Origin: Chloroflexota bacterium | GTDB lineage: Bacteria; Chloroflexota; UBA11872 | DNA: 64,000 bases | NCBI GenBank assembly: GCA_026708035.1 | Contig: JAPOVQ010000011.1 | Coordinates: 50,510 to 114,509 of the forward strand | Direction: 5' to 3' | In this document: positions 1 through 8,351 of the stretch, one piece after another | Layout of the letters: every line of letters starts with the position of its first letter | Numbering within the stretch: position 1 is the first letter of the stretch | Program-made: the position numbers and the translations under genes | Notes under the pieces: model-generated | The model's input: the letters and a program-made list of their open reading frames with translations, nothing else | Told to the model about the DNA's origin: nothing | The model's database searches: none

Positions 1-398
1 TCTGGCTCGGCGGGGGGCTGCTGCTGCTGGCGCTGCGGGCCCGCGGACTCGGTCTGGGCGCCCCATCGATGTCATGGGGACGAGCCGCCGGCCACACGCT
101 GCGACTCGGTGTGGCGGTCTTCATCGTCACCGGCGCGCTGTTGACTGCGGTGCGGCTGGCGGAGCCAAATGTGCCCGCCGCCTACGTCGTTCTGCTTGCC
201 GGAAAGATCGCGCTGGCCTTTGCCATGTTCTGGCTCGCGCTGCCCCGATCGCGCCGCGGCCCGGCGACGCCGGGCGAAGGCTGGTCGAGGTGGACGCGGG
301 ACCGCACGTTTTGGATTGTCGTGATCGCCTTGGTCGTGTATCTGCTGTCGGTGATCCTCAACGAGCTGATCGAACGAGCCGCGCTGGGGATCGGCTAG
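1..398 (+). CDS. Polytopic membrane protein, 5'-truncated by the window edge
   Basis: The reading frame is open from the third base of the window, so the gene begins upstream and only the last ~130 residues are seen. An internal ATG at 69 exists, but hydrophobic coding sequence (a Leu/Gly-rich helix) precedes it, so it is unlikely to be the true start. Three further hydrophobic segments follow: around LGVAVFIVTGALLTAV, YVVLLAGKIALAFAMFWLAL, and a C-terminal FWIVVIALVVYLLSVIL. The pattern resembles CopD-like or other small heme/copper-handling membrane proteins next to ccm genes, but nothing specific is recognisable. It lies 32 bp upstream of ccmE on the same strand and may belong to the same transcript. 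Function unknown. Confidence 0.6.
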   Translation, partial: WLGGGLLLLALRARGLGLGAPSMSWGRAAGHTLRLGVAVFIVTGALLTAVRLAEPNVPAAYVVLLAGKIALAFAMFWLALPRSRRGPATPGEGWSRWTRDRTFWIVVIALVVYLLSVILNELIERAALGIG

Positions 399-430
399 GC
401 TGATTCAGATCGCGTGCCCACACTGACGCC

Positions 431-901
431 TTGACCGACGCCTCCGAACCCACCGGCGCTGCCGCGCCGGAGCCCATTCGAAACCGGCTCTTGTCCGGCA
501 AGTTTCTCTTCGTCGGCGGAGCGCTGGCCGCGGCCCTAGGATTCCTGATCTGGACCGCCACCCAAGGCGCGGCCGTCTACTACCACACGGTGAGCGAGTT
601 GCACGCAAAGGGCGACGAGATCGAAGGCCGCCTGGTGCGCGTGAACGGAATCGTGGTGGACGGATCGATTCAGGAGGACTCCTCCGAGGGCATCATCCGC
701 TTCGAGATCGAGGACGCCACCGGCGTACTGCCGGTTGAGTTTCGCGGGTCGCCGCCGGATCTCTTTGGCTATGCGGAGGAGGACAAGTACTCGGACGTGA
801 TCGCGGAAGGCCGTCTCCTCGGCACCGGCGTCTTCGAGGCGCGCAACCTCATCGTCAAACACGGACCGGAATTCGAGCCGCGCGAGATCCCGGCCCAGTG
901 A
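431..901 (+). CDS. ccmE: Cytochrome c maturation heme chaperone CcmE
   Basis: CcmE receives heme from the CcmABCD complex, binds it covalently through a histidine, and delivers it to CcmF/H outside the membrane. The 156-residue product has one N-terminal membrane anchor (about residues 22-45) and the OB-fold beta domain with the family segment RLVRVNGIVVDGSI. The heme-binding site is readable as VKHGPEFEPRE, with His144. In the well-studied enterobacterial protein the motif is HxxxY; here the fifth position is Phe148. The start is TTG at 431; no better ATG lies upstream. The stop overlaps the next gene's GTG start by 4 bp. Position at the head of a ccm operon supports the call. Confidence 0.88.
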   Translation: MTDASEPTGAAAPEPIRNRLLSGKFLFVGGALAAALGFLIWTATQGAAVYYHTVSELHAKGDEIEGRLVRVNGIVVDGSIQEDSSEGIIRFEIEDATGVLPVEFRGSPPDLFGYAEEDKYSDVIAEGRLLGTGVFEARNLIVKHGPEFEPREIPAQ

Positions 902-2319
902 AGCCGGTTGCCACGCGGCCGACGCCGCTGGCAACGGGTGAGCCGATCATGGAGACCCCGGCCCTCACGCTGAATCGCCTCACGGTTGGATTCGGTGGGC
1001 GCCACGTGCTCCGCGATGTCTCGCTGTCCCTACGCGCGGGGGAGCGGGTGGCGTTGCTCGGGCCAAACGGCGCCGGCAAGACGACGCTGCTGCGCACGCT
1101 GGCGACCCTGCAGCGGCCGTTGAGCGGGGAAGCGCATATCACTGACGCAGACGTTGCCAAGCGCCGACGAGCCGCGCGCCGCCGTCTCGGCTTCCTCGGG
1201 CACACGCCGCACCTGGTCGGCCACCTCACCGCCCGCGAGAACCTCGCCTTTCTGGCCTCGCTGTATGGAGTGACGAACCCGGACTCGCGCGTTGTCGAAG
1301 TGCTACAGGTAGTCGGGCTCGCTGATCTGGCCGACCGGCGAGCCCGCGAGCTGTCACGCGGGCAGCTTCAGCGGCTCTCGCTGGCGGCCGCGGCGCTGCA
1401 CGAACCGAACGTTCTGCTGCTGGACGAGCCCGACGCCAGTCTCGATCGCGACGCCGTCCGCGCGCTGCCCGCCATGTTGGACGCGCTGTGCCCGGGCTCG
1501 GCCGTGCTGCTGAGCACGCACGATCCCGAAGTGGCCGCGCAGGTGGCCGGGCGCCAAGTCCTCGTCGACCGGGGCCGTGTCATCGAAGAGGATTCGCCCG
1601 CAGCGGCTTCATCGGAGCAACCGGCCCCGACCGGAGTATCGGACGTGTCGTTCGTCGCCGCGGCGTGGTCGCTGCTTCGCAAGGACGCGCTGGTCGAGTG
1701 GCGCGCGCGGGAACAGGCCCCGGCGCTGCTGGCTTTCGCGCTGCTCATCACCGTGCTGTTCGACATGGCGTTCGTCATCCTGGCGCAGGCGGACGCGCCC
1801 GCAGTCGCCGCGGGCGTGGCTTGGTCCACGCTCTTGTTGGTTGCCAGCCTGTCGGGCGTTCGGCTGTTCGGGTCTGAGCGCGACGCCAACACGCTTACCT
1901 GCCTGCGCCTGGCGCCCATCGACCAGAGCGCCGTGTTCGTGGCCAAGTACGTTTTGCTGGCCGCGCACGTGCTGGCCGTTGGACTGGTGCAGTTGGCGCT
2001 GCTGAGCCTGCTGCTCGACTTGCAGCTCTTCCAAGGCGGGATGCTGGCCACCCTGGGCCTCGTGGCCATCGCCTTGAGCGCGGTGACGGCCATGCAAAGC
2101 GCCCTGGCCTTGGAAAGCCGGGCGCGCGAGGTCTTGATGCCGCTGCTGGCCGTGCCGCTGGCGATTCCCGTGATGCTCGCCGGAGTCGGGGCGACGCTCG
2201 AGACGCTGCAGGGCGCACCGGCCGGCGGCGCCGCGCCGTGGCTCGGTTTGCTGGCCGTAGTGGCGGCCGTATTCTTGTCGTTGAGCGTCCTGCTCTACCC
2301 GCACGCCGTCGACGGTTAG
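898..2319 (+). CDS. ccmAB: Fused heme exporter ATPase-permease CcmA-CcmB
   Basis: One 473-residue reading frame contains both halves of the heme-handling ABC transporter normally encoded by separate genes. Residues ~20-230 are the CcmA ATPase: Walker A GPNGAGKTT (about 55-63), signature LSRGQ (152-156, Arg for the usual Gly), Walker B LLLDEPD and switch STHD. Residues ~250-473 are CcmB, with about six hydrophobic helices and the family-like GVRLFGSERDANTL segment. CcmAB with CcmC releases holo-CcmE using ATP. The GTG at 898 overlaps the ccmE stop, as other junctions in this operon do; an ATG at 949 is an alternative start that removes 17 residues. No stop or frame change separates the two domains. 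Confidence 0.88.
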   Translation: MKPVATRPTPLATGEPIMETPALTLNRLTVGFGGRHVLRDVSLSLRAGERVALLGPNGAGKTTLLRTLATLQRPLSGEAHITDADVAKRRRAARRRLGFLGHTPHLVGHLTARENLAFLASLYGVTNPDSRVVEVLQVVGLADLADRRARELSRGQLQRLSLAAAALHEPNVLLLDEPDASLDRDAVRALPAMLDALCPGSAVLLSTHDPEVAAQVAGRQVLVDRGRVIEEDSPAAASSEQPAPTGVSDVSFVAAAWSLLRKDALVEWRAREQAPALLAFALLITVLFDMAFVILAQADAPAVAAGVAWSTLLLVASLSGVRLFGSERDANTLTCLRLAPIDQSAVFVAKYVLLAAHVLAVGLVQLALLSLLLDLQLFQGGMLATLGLVAIALSAVTAMQSALALESRAREVLMPLLAVPLAIPVMLAGVGATLETLQGAPAGGAAPWLGLLAVVAAVFLSLSVLLYPHAVDG

Positions 2320-2331
2320 GGAGTTTTGCGA

Positions 2332-3108
2332 ATGAGCATCGCCAGCCGCGCGCTGCGCCGCCGGGCGATCAAGCAGCCGCCTGTCTTCGGGTGGCGGGGC
2401 CTTGTGGTCTATTCGTCGCTGCTGGTCCTGATGGCAGTGGCCCTCTACATGATCTTCATCTACGCGCCGGCGGAACGCGTGCAGGGCGACGCCCACCGTC
2501 TGCTCTACGGACACGTGGCGGTGGCGTGGCTCGCCTTCCTGGCCTTTGGCATCGTCGCCGTCGCCAGCGTGATGTACCTATGGCGGCGCAGCCCGCGATG
2601 GGACAGCCTGGCGGTGGCGTCCGCCGAGGTGGGAGTGCTCTTCACCACGCTCACCCTGATTAGCGGCTCCGTCTGGGGTCGCCACGTCTGGGGCGTCTGG
2701 TGGACCTGGGACCCGCGGCTCACGACGACGTTTGTGTTGTGGTTTATCTACGTGGCGTATCTGGCGCTGCGGATGTACATCGACAACGTCGACACTCGCC
2801 GGCGCGTCGCCGCCATCTTCGGCATCGTGGGCTTCGTCGACGTGCCCATCGTGTGGTACTCCGTGGAATGGTGGCGCAGCCTGCACCCCGTGCAATCGGT
2901 CACCCGCGCCGGACTCACCTCCGAGATGGTGCTCACGATGCTGGTCACCGTGGTCGCGTTTACCGTCTTTTGCTTCGTGCTCATCCGCCAGCGTTATCTC
3001 TTAGAGCGTGCCAGCGACGAGGGAGAGGGTCTAAGAGATATCGTCCGCAATCGGTATGGCGAACTGCGGCAGACAGGCGCTACATCGGCGCCGGAGGCTG
3101 GGGAATGA
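2332..3108 (+). CDS. ccmC: Heme exporter/heme-handling protein CcmC
   Basis: CcmC is the integral membrane protein that presents heme to CcmE. The 258-residue product has six predicted membrane helices and the diagnostic tryptophan-rich loop WGRHVWGVWWTWDP (about residues 115-128). Flanking histidines that could act as axial heme ligands sit in YGHVAVAW and SLHPVQS. The start chosen is ATG at 2332, preceded by GGGAG at about 2319-2322; a TTG two codons earlier is possible. Its TGA overlaps the ATG of ccmD (ATGA), implying translational coupling. Length and motif are typical of the family. Confidence 0.93.
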   Translation: MSIASRALRRRAIKQPPVFGWRGLVVYSSLLVLMAVALYMIFIYAPAERVQGDAHRLLYGHVAVAWLAFLAFGIVAVASVMYLWRRSPRWDSLAVASAEVGVLFTTLTLISGSVWGRHVWGVWWTWDPRLTTTFVLWFIYVAYLALRMYIDNVDTRRRVAAIFGIVGFVDVPIVWYSVEWWRSLHPVQSVTRAGLTSEMVLTMLVTVVAFTVFCFVLIRQRYLLERASDEGEGLRDIVRNRYGELRQTGATSAPEAGE

Positions 3109-3266
3109 CGCAAGAGCTGGTGTTTCTGTTCATCGGGTACGCGGTGATCTGGGTGCTGCTGTTCGGCTACCTGGTGTTCGTCACGGGGCGCATCCGCGCC
3201 GTGCGCGACGCGGTCCGCGACATGCGCCAGGAGCTCGACGCTCAGCGCCGGGAGACCGCGGAGTAG
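3105..3266 (+). CDS. ccmD: Small membrane protein CcmD
   Basis: A 53-residue protein beginning MTQELVFLFIGYAVIWVLL, with a single membrane helix (about residues 4-26) and a basic/acidic cytoplasmic tail. This is the size and topology of CcmD, which stabilises CcmE in the CcmABC complex. Sequence conservation in CcmD is always weak, so the call rests on size, topology and position between ccmC and ccmF. The start overlaps the ccmC stop by 4 bp (ATGA). Confidence 0.78.
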   Translation: MTQELVFLFIGYAVIWVLLFGYLVFVTGRIRAVRDAVRDMRQELDAQRRETAE

Positions 3267-3402
3267 CCTCGACATCACGCGACTTCCACCCGGCGGCGCC
3301 GGATACGTGCTCCGGCATTGGATCGGGTAAGTCGTTGCGGAGCCTCGGACAGGAATCCGACATCGCCGCCGTCACCTCTTCGTATTACGGGGAGCGGAGA
3401 CC

Positions 3403-5400
3403 GTGATCGACCTGGTGGTAGTTGGTCGTCTGGCCCTCGGGCTGGCGTTCGGCGTCGCGGTGGTGCAGCTCACGATGAGCGGGCTGGCCGTTTGGCGGCG
3501 CAGTCCCGACTTCACGGACGCCGCGCGCAACGCCGCCGTCGTGCTGGCCGCCGTCGTAACTCTTGCCGTCGCCGCGCTCGCCGCCGGATTCCTTACCCAG
3601 GACTTTTCGATCGCTTTCGTGGCCGACACGTCCAGCCGCTCGATGCCGCTCGGCCTCACCATTTCCGCCCTATGGGGCGGACAGGAGGGCTCGCTGCTGT
3701 TCTGGGCCTGGGGGCTCAGTCTTTTCAGCGCCCTGGCGGCCTGGCGCATGTCCAGGCGCGACGAGGCGCTCGCGCCCTGGGGCATCGGCACGCTGGCGGC
3801 CATCGCCCTCTTCTTCGTCGGCGTGCTCGTGTTCGTGTCGAGCCCGTTTCAGCGGCTCGTCGTTGCGCCGGTTGACGGCCGCGGGCTCAATCCGCTGCTC
3901 TGGGATAGCGGCATGCAGGTCCACCCGCCGATGCTGCTGACGGGCTACATGTCCTTCACCATTCCGTTCGCCTTCGCGGCGGCCATGCTGGCCGCGGGCC
4001 GGCTTTCGCAGGATTGGTTGCGCGAGATGCGCAACTGGATGCTCGCGGCCTGGGCCATCCAGGGCGCCGGCCTGCTGCTCGGCGCGTGGTGGGCCTATCG
4101 CGTGCTGGGCTGGGGCGGCTATTGGGGCTGGGACCCGGTCGAGAATGTGGCGCTGCTTCCCTGGCTCGCGGCCACGGCCTACATCCACTCGGCGCTGGCG
4201 CAAGAGCGGCGCGGGCAACTCCGGGCATGGTCGGTGGGCCTGGTGCTGCTCGGATTCGCCCTGGCCGTTTTCGGCACGTTCGTCGTGCGCAGCGGGATTC
4301 TCACTTCGGTGCACTCGTTCGCGCTGTCGGACGTGGGACCGATCTTTCTCACCTTCGTCGGCATCGTGATGGTGATCGCCGTGCTGGCCTTTCTCTATCG
4401 GCTGCCCATGCTGCGCGCCCCCATGGCCATCGAGTCGCTGGCGTCCAAGGAAGCCGGCGTGCTGCTCAACAACCTGCTGCTCATGGCGGTGCTGGTGGCG
4501 GTGCTCTGGGGCACCGTGTTCCCGATCTTCTCCGAGCTGGTGCAGGGCGTACGCATCGCGGTCGGGCCGCCGTTCTACGCGCAGGTCACCGTGCCGTTGC
4601 TGCTGATCATGCTCGGGCTGCTGGGAATCGGCCCGCTGCTGGCCTGGCGGCGCACGACCGGGCGCGCGGCGTGGCGGGCCACGCGCTGGCCGATCGCGGT
4701 CACCGTCGTAGTCTCCGCCATTCTCCTCGCCGTGGGCATGCGCGCCGGGCTCGCCGTATTGGGATTCGGTCTGGCGGCTCTGATTGGAGCCGGAGCGTTG
4801 CTCGAGCTGTCGCGCAGCGTCCGCGCCCGAACACCTACATCAGCCAGAGAGCCGCGTGTCGCGCTCAGCCTGGTCGGCAGCCGGCGACGCCTGGGCAGTC
4901 ACCTGGTGCATTTCAGCGTGGCGGTCTTTGCCATCGGGATCGTCGGCTCGGCGTCCTTTGGGCAGGAGAGCGCCGTGCGCCTGGCCCGGGGGGAATCCGC
5001 GACTGTCGACGGTCACACCGTGACGTTTCGCGGCCTGCGCCCGCTGTCGCAACCTGGATTGACCACCATTTACGCCGACCTCGACGTGGAGCGCGGCGAT
5101 CAGCCGCCGGCGCGGCTCACGCCGTCGCGCCGCATTCACGCTGGCTGGGAAAACCAGCCCACGTCCGACGTCGCGATTCGCACCACGTTCCCCGCGCTCG
5201 ACGATCTATACGTCCTGCTTGACGATTGGGAGCCCGACGGGTCGGTCGCCTCCTTCCGCATCCTGGTGAATCCGCTCGTGCCGTTGCTCTGGGTCGGCGG
5301 CGTGCTGTACGTCATTGGCGTGCTCGTGATCGCCTGGCCCACCGCCACACGGCAGCCGGCGCAAGCTCCGTCGCCCGCAGGGCATCCGGTGACGCCGTGA
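3403..5400 (+). CDS. ccmF: Heme lyase subunit CcmF
   Basis: CcmF is the large membrane subunit of the cytochrome c heme lyase that attaches heme from holo-CcmE to apocytochromes. The 665-residue, highly hydrophobic product carries the WWD signature WGGYWGWDPVEN (about residues 237-248) and the following region LPWLAATAYIHSAL, with conserved histidines. A periplasmic C-terminal domain lies before the last helix. The GTG start at 3403 is preceded by a purine-rich GGGGAGCGGAGA. The 136-bp gap after ccmD shows no other gene. The stop overlaps the ccmH start (GTGA). Confidence 0.95.
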   Translation: MIDLVVVGRLALGLAFGVAVVQLTMSGLAVWRRSPDFTDAARNAAVVLAAVVTLAVAALAAGFLTQDFSIAFVADTSSRSMPLGLTISALWGGQEGSLLFWAWGLSLFSALAAWRMSRRDEALAPWGIGTLAAIALFFVGVLVFVSSPFQRLVVAPVDGRGLNPLLWDSGMQVHPPMLLTGYMSFTIPFAFAAAMLAAGRLSQDWLREMRNWMLAAWAIQGAGLLLGAWWAYRVLGWGGYWGWDPVENVALLPWLAATAYIHSALAQERRGQLRAWSVGLVLLGFALAVFGTFVVRSGILTSVHSFALSDVGPIFLTFVGIVMVIAVLAFLYRLPMLRAPMAIESLASKEAGVLLNNLLLMAVLVAVLWGTVFPIFSELVQGVRIAVGPPFYAQVTVPLLLIMLGLLGIGPLLAWRRTTGRAAWRATRWPIAVTVVVSAILLAVGMRAGLAVLGFGLAALIGAGALLELSRSVRARTPTSAREPRVALSLVGSRRRLGSHLVHFSVAVFAIGIVGSASFGQESAVRLARGESATVDGHTVTFRGLRPLSQPGLTTIYADLDVERGDQPPARLTPSRRIHAGWENQPTSDVAIRTTFPALDDLYVLLDDWEPDGSVASFRILVNPLVPLLWVGGVLYVIGVLVIAWPTATRQPAQAPSPAGHPVTP

Positions 5401-5873
5401 ACCTGCGCGCTGCCTTTGTGCTGACGCTTGTCATTGCGAGCCTCGGCGTCGCGGTCGTCTACGCCGACGAGAACGATGCCGACGCGTTGTATGCCCGCCA
5501 ATCGCGCATCGCCGACCAGTTGGACTGCCCGGTATGCCAGGGCCAATCGGTCAAGGAGTCCAACGCCCCGTTGGCCCAGCAGATGCGCGCGCTCATCAAC
5601 GAGAAAATTGGCGACGGCGCATCAGACGAGGAGATATTCGACTTCTTCGAGACGCGTTACGGCGTCGGCGTTCTGCGCGACCCGCCGAAGCAGGGCCTGG
5701 CGCTGGGCGTGTGGCTGGGACCGATCATCGCCGCCGCGGCGGGCGTCCTGGCCGTGGGAGTGGTGCTGCTGCGACGCCGACCGCAACCGATCCCGCAGGC
5801 CGACGTCAGCCTGCGGGAACTCGAGGACCGGATCGACCGGCTGCGGCAGCCGCCCAACGGCGAGCGCGCGTGA
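5397..5873 (+). CDS. ccmH: Apocytochrome c thiol reductase CcmH
   Basis: CcmH keeps the apocytochrome CxxCH cysteines reduced for heme ligation. The 158-residue product has a signal/anchor helix, the redox motif LDCPVCQGQSV (Cys44 and Cys47), the family segment APLAQQMRALINEKIGDGAS, a C-terminal membrane helix (LALGVWLGPIIAAAAGVLAVG) and a short cytoplasmic tail. The GTG start at 5397 overlaps the ccmF stop, and its own TGA overlaps the next GTG at 5870. It corresponds to the short (CycL/NrfF-like) form without a TPR domain. Confidence 0.92.
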   Translation: MNLRAAFVLTLVIASLGVAVVYADENDADALYARQSRIADQLDCPVCQGQSVKESNAPLAQQMRALINEKIGDGASDEEIFDFFETRYGVGVLRDPPKQGLALGVWLGPIIAAAAGVLAVGVVLLRRRPQPIPQADVSLRELEDRIDRLRQPPNGERA

Positions 5874-7123
5874 CGCCGGTCGTCCTGCTGGTCGGCCTGA
5901 CCCTTGTCGCCCTTGGCGGGCTGGCCTGGGTCTCGACGCCGCTGCTGCGCGACACGGCCCACCGCGTCCGTTCGCGCCGCCCGGCGCTGAGCGATGAGGT
6001 GCAGCGGTCCCTGGACTTGATGACCGACCTTGATCTCGAGCGCCTTCGCGGCGCCATCAGCGACGCCGAGCACGCCGAGCTTTCGGCGGAGACGCGGCGT
6101 CAGGCTGCGCTGGAGCTCGGGGCGCACGAAAGGCGGCGCGCCCGCGCCGAGGCGCAGGTCGAGCATTTGCTCGCCGATCAGTCGGCAGTGCCCGAGCGCA
6201 TCCCGGCCAGCCCGCCGCCAGCATCGGCGCGACGCCCGCTCGTCTGGCTGCTCACTGGGGCAACGTTGGTCGTGGGGCTTGTCGCGGTGGTCCTGGTCGT
6301 GACCTTCGGCTCGCGTGAGGGCATCGGAGAGCAAACCGCCGTAGGAAGCGTGGGGGTTACGGCAATCAGCGCCGTGGCAACCTCGCCGACCGACGCCGAC
6401 ACCCTGGTCGCCGCGCACCCGTCGGGGCTGCAGGTCAGCCGCGATGGCGGGGCCACCTGGCAGCCCGCCGACTTTCCGCACGCAACGAGCACGGTGGCCG
6501 CGACCCGCACCGGCTTCGTCGCCATCACCGACGAAGGCCCGTTTCGCGGAGACGGTGCAGCAGCCAACTGGTCCCCCGAGGCGTCGTCGCTTGACGTGGC
6601 GTGGCTTGCGTCCGCCGGCCTTTCTGGTTTGCTGGCGGCAATCGACGGCGCTGGGGCATTCCAGGTCTCGGACGACGACGGCGCGACCTGGCGGCCGCTG
6701 CCGATCGTTGCGCCGCCGAACGTGACTGGGATGGCCGTCGTCGAGCAGCCGGTACTACAGATCGTGGTGAGCATCTCCACCGAAGGCGTGCTGGCAGCGG
6801 GCTTGGACGGAACCTGGCGCAGCGCCAACGGATTCGTGAACGGGGCGCTGCCGACCGTCAACGTGCGCTCGCTGCACTACGAGCCGGATAGCGGCGACCA
6901 GTATGTGTCCCCCACCGGCCAGGAATTCCGGGGCGCCGTCTACGTCGCCACCGACGCCGGGGTCTTCAAGTCCGTCGACGGCATGCAGTCCTGGAACCGC
7001 CTGACACTCGCCGCCGACATCGTCGTCGTCACCGGCAGCGCCGCCGCGCCGCGCGAGCTCTATGCCATCGCCCGCGACGGCACCGTGTTTCGCAGCCGCG
7101 ATCTGGGCGCGTCATGGGGCTAG
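5870..7123 (+). CDS. CcmI-like membrane protein with extracytoplasmic BNR/sialidase-type propeller repeats
   Basis: The 417-residue product has the N-terminal layout of CcmI/CycH: a first membrane helix (residues ~3-26), a charged, probably helical cytoplasmic loop (~27-120, including LDLERLRGAISDAEHAELSAE), and a second helix (~122-146). The extracytoplasmic part is not the TPR domain expected of CcmI. It contains repeated BNR/Asp-box-like motifs (SRDGGATW, SDDDGATWRPL, SVDGMQSWNRL, SRDLGASWG), suggesting a beta-propeller. Start is GTG at 5870, overlapping the ccmH stop. CcmI escorts apocytochromes to the lyase; a similar role here is an inference from position and N-terminal architecture. 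Confidence 0.7.
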   Translation: MTPVVLLVGLTLVALGGLAWVSTPLLRDTAHRVRSRRPALSDEVQRSLDLMTDLDLERLRGAISDAEHAELSAETRRQAALELGAHERRRARAEAQVEHLLADQSAVPERIPASPPPASARRPLVWLLTGATLVVGLVAVVLVVTFGSREGIGEQTAVGSVGVTAISAVATSPTDADTLVAAHPSGLQVSRDGGATWQPADFPHATSTVAATRTGFVAITDEGPFRGDGAAANWSPEASSLDVAWLASAGLSGLLAAIDGAGAFQVSDDDGATWRPLPIVAPPNVTGMAVVEQPVLQIVVSISTEGVLAAGLDGTWRSANGFVNGALPTVNVRSLHYEPDSGDQYVSPTGQEFRGAVYVATDAGVFKSVDGMQSWNRLTLAADIVVVTGSAAAPRELYAIARDGTVFRSRDLGASWG

Positions 7124-8322
7124 CGATCACCGCCGCGGCTCGCCGGACGCTGCCGCGATTGCTTGCCGCTGCAGCGGTGCTCTTCGTCATGCTGGCCGCG
7201 TCCTGGCAACCGGCAGGCGCCCAGGATCAGGGAGTGATTCACGGCACCGTGGTCAACGGCACGTCCGGCGCCGCCGTTCCCGCCGATCTGGTCGTGGCGC
7301 TAGTCGGGCGTCGCGGCCCCGACGCGCTGCCCACTCGCACGACCGGTGTGAATCCGGACGGCACGTTCGCCTTCACCCGACTCCCGACCACGGCGGATGC
7401 GGCCTACTTCGCCCACGTGGACTTCGGCGGCGTGTCGTACGCCACGGACGGGATCAGGTTCGAGGGCCGCGCGGAAGTCGAAACCACCCTCACGATCCAC
7501 GAGTCCACCGGCCAGAACCCGGGCATCGCCCTGCATTCCGTGTCGCGGCTCCTGCGGCATCAAACCGCCGACGCCATCGCCATCCTCGACGTGATCGACG
7601 TCTTCGTTCCCGGCGACCGAACGTTCCTGCCAGCGGCCTCGACGACGGCCCCGCCGCCGCTGCGGTTCGCCGTGCCCGACGGCGCGTTCGGCCTCCAGCC
7701 CGTGAGCGGATTCAGCTCGAATGAGCTGGTCATCGGGGGACCGGGATTCGCCGTGCTGGCTCCGCTGCGACCCGGAGTCACCACCATCGCCTACGCCTAT
7801 CAGCTTCGACTCGTCGATGGCGCGGCCACGTTCGACTGGCTGATCGGGCTGCCGGCGGGCGTCGTACGGCTGTTGAGCGAGCAGGAGGTGTTGGTGACGA
7901 ATCCGCAGGGGTTGGCGCCGCAAGACGCCACTTCGTTTGCCGGGATCGCCGTGGACCGATGGGAGGCCCGCGATGTCGTCGCCCGGACGACGTTCGCCAT
8001 CGAGGTTTCGGACACCACGCTGCCCGGCATCGTGCGCGCCATTCGCACCACCACGGCCGACCGTTGGGCGCTCATTGCCGCCGGAGGCGCCATGGCACTG
8101 ACGCTCATCGTCGCGGCGCAGCGCCGCGTCTGGCGCGCGCGCCCCGCGCCGGACGATCTCGCGCGAGCGCGGCGATTGCTGGCGGATCTGCAGCGCCCGA
8201 ATCAGGATTCCCGCGCTGAGCAATCGGCGATGCGCGAGGAGCTGGTCGAGCTGATCGAGCGCCGCCCCGACCTCGCCGCCGAGCTGCGCCGCGACCGAGC
8301 GGCAAACGGCCCCACGCCCTAG
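7114..8322 (+). CDS. Secreted, C-terminally membrane-anchored protein with a carboxypeptidase-regulatory-like domain
   Basis: The 402-residue product has a signal peptide (basic start, LLAAAAVLFVMLAASW, cleavage near AGAQ) and then a segment resembling carboxypeptidase-regulatory-like/transthyretin folds (VIHGTVVNGTSGAAVPADLVV ... NPDGTFAFTRLP). A central beta-rich region follows, with a single membrane helix near residues 323-342 (WALIAAGGAMALTLIVAA) and an acidic/basic cytoplasmic tail (about 50 residues, likely helical). It overlaps the preceding gene by 10 bp, so it is probably translated with the ccm operon. A role in cytochrome assembly or export is possible but not shown. No catalytic motif is visible. 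Confidence 0.62.
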   Translation: MGLAITAAARRTLPRLLAAAAVLFVMLAASWQPAGAQDQGVIHGTVVNGTSGAAVPADLVVALVGRRGPDALPTRTTGVNPDGTFAFTRLPTTADAAYFAHVDFGGVSYATDGIRFEGRAEVETTLTIHESTGQNPGIALHSVSRLLRHQTADAIAILDVIDVFVPGDRTFLPAASTTAPPPLRFAVPDGAFGLQPVSGFSSNELVIGGPGFAVLAPLRPGVTTIAYAYQLRLVDGAATFDWLIGLPAGVVRLLSEQEVLVTNPQGLAPQDATSFAGIAVDRWEARDVVARTTFAIEVSDTTLPGIVRAIRTTTADRWALIAAGGAMALTLIVAAQRRVWRARPAPDDLARARRLLADLQRPNQDSRAEQSAMREELVELIERRPDLAAELRRDRAANGPTP

Positions 8323-8351
8323 CTTTGCGGGGCGCTGACTAGCTACCTACC

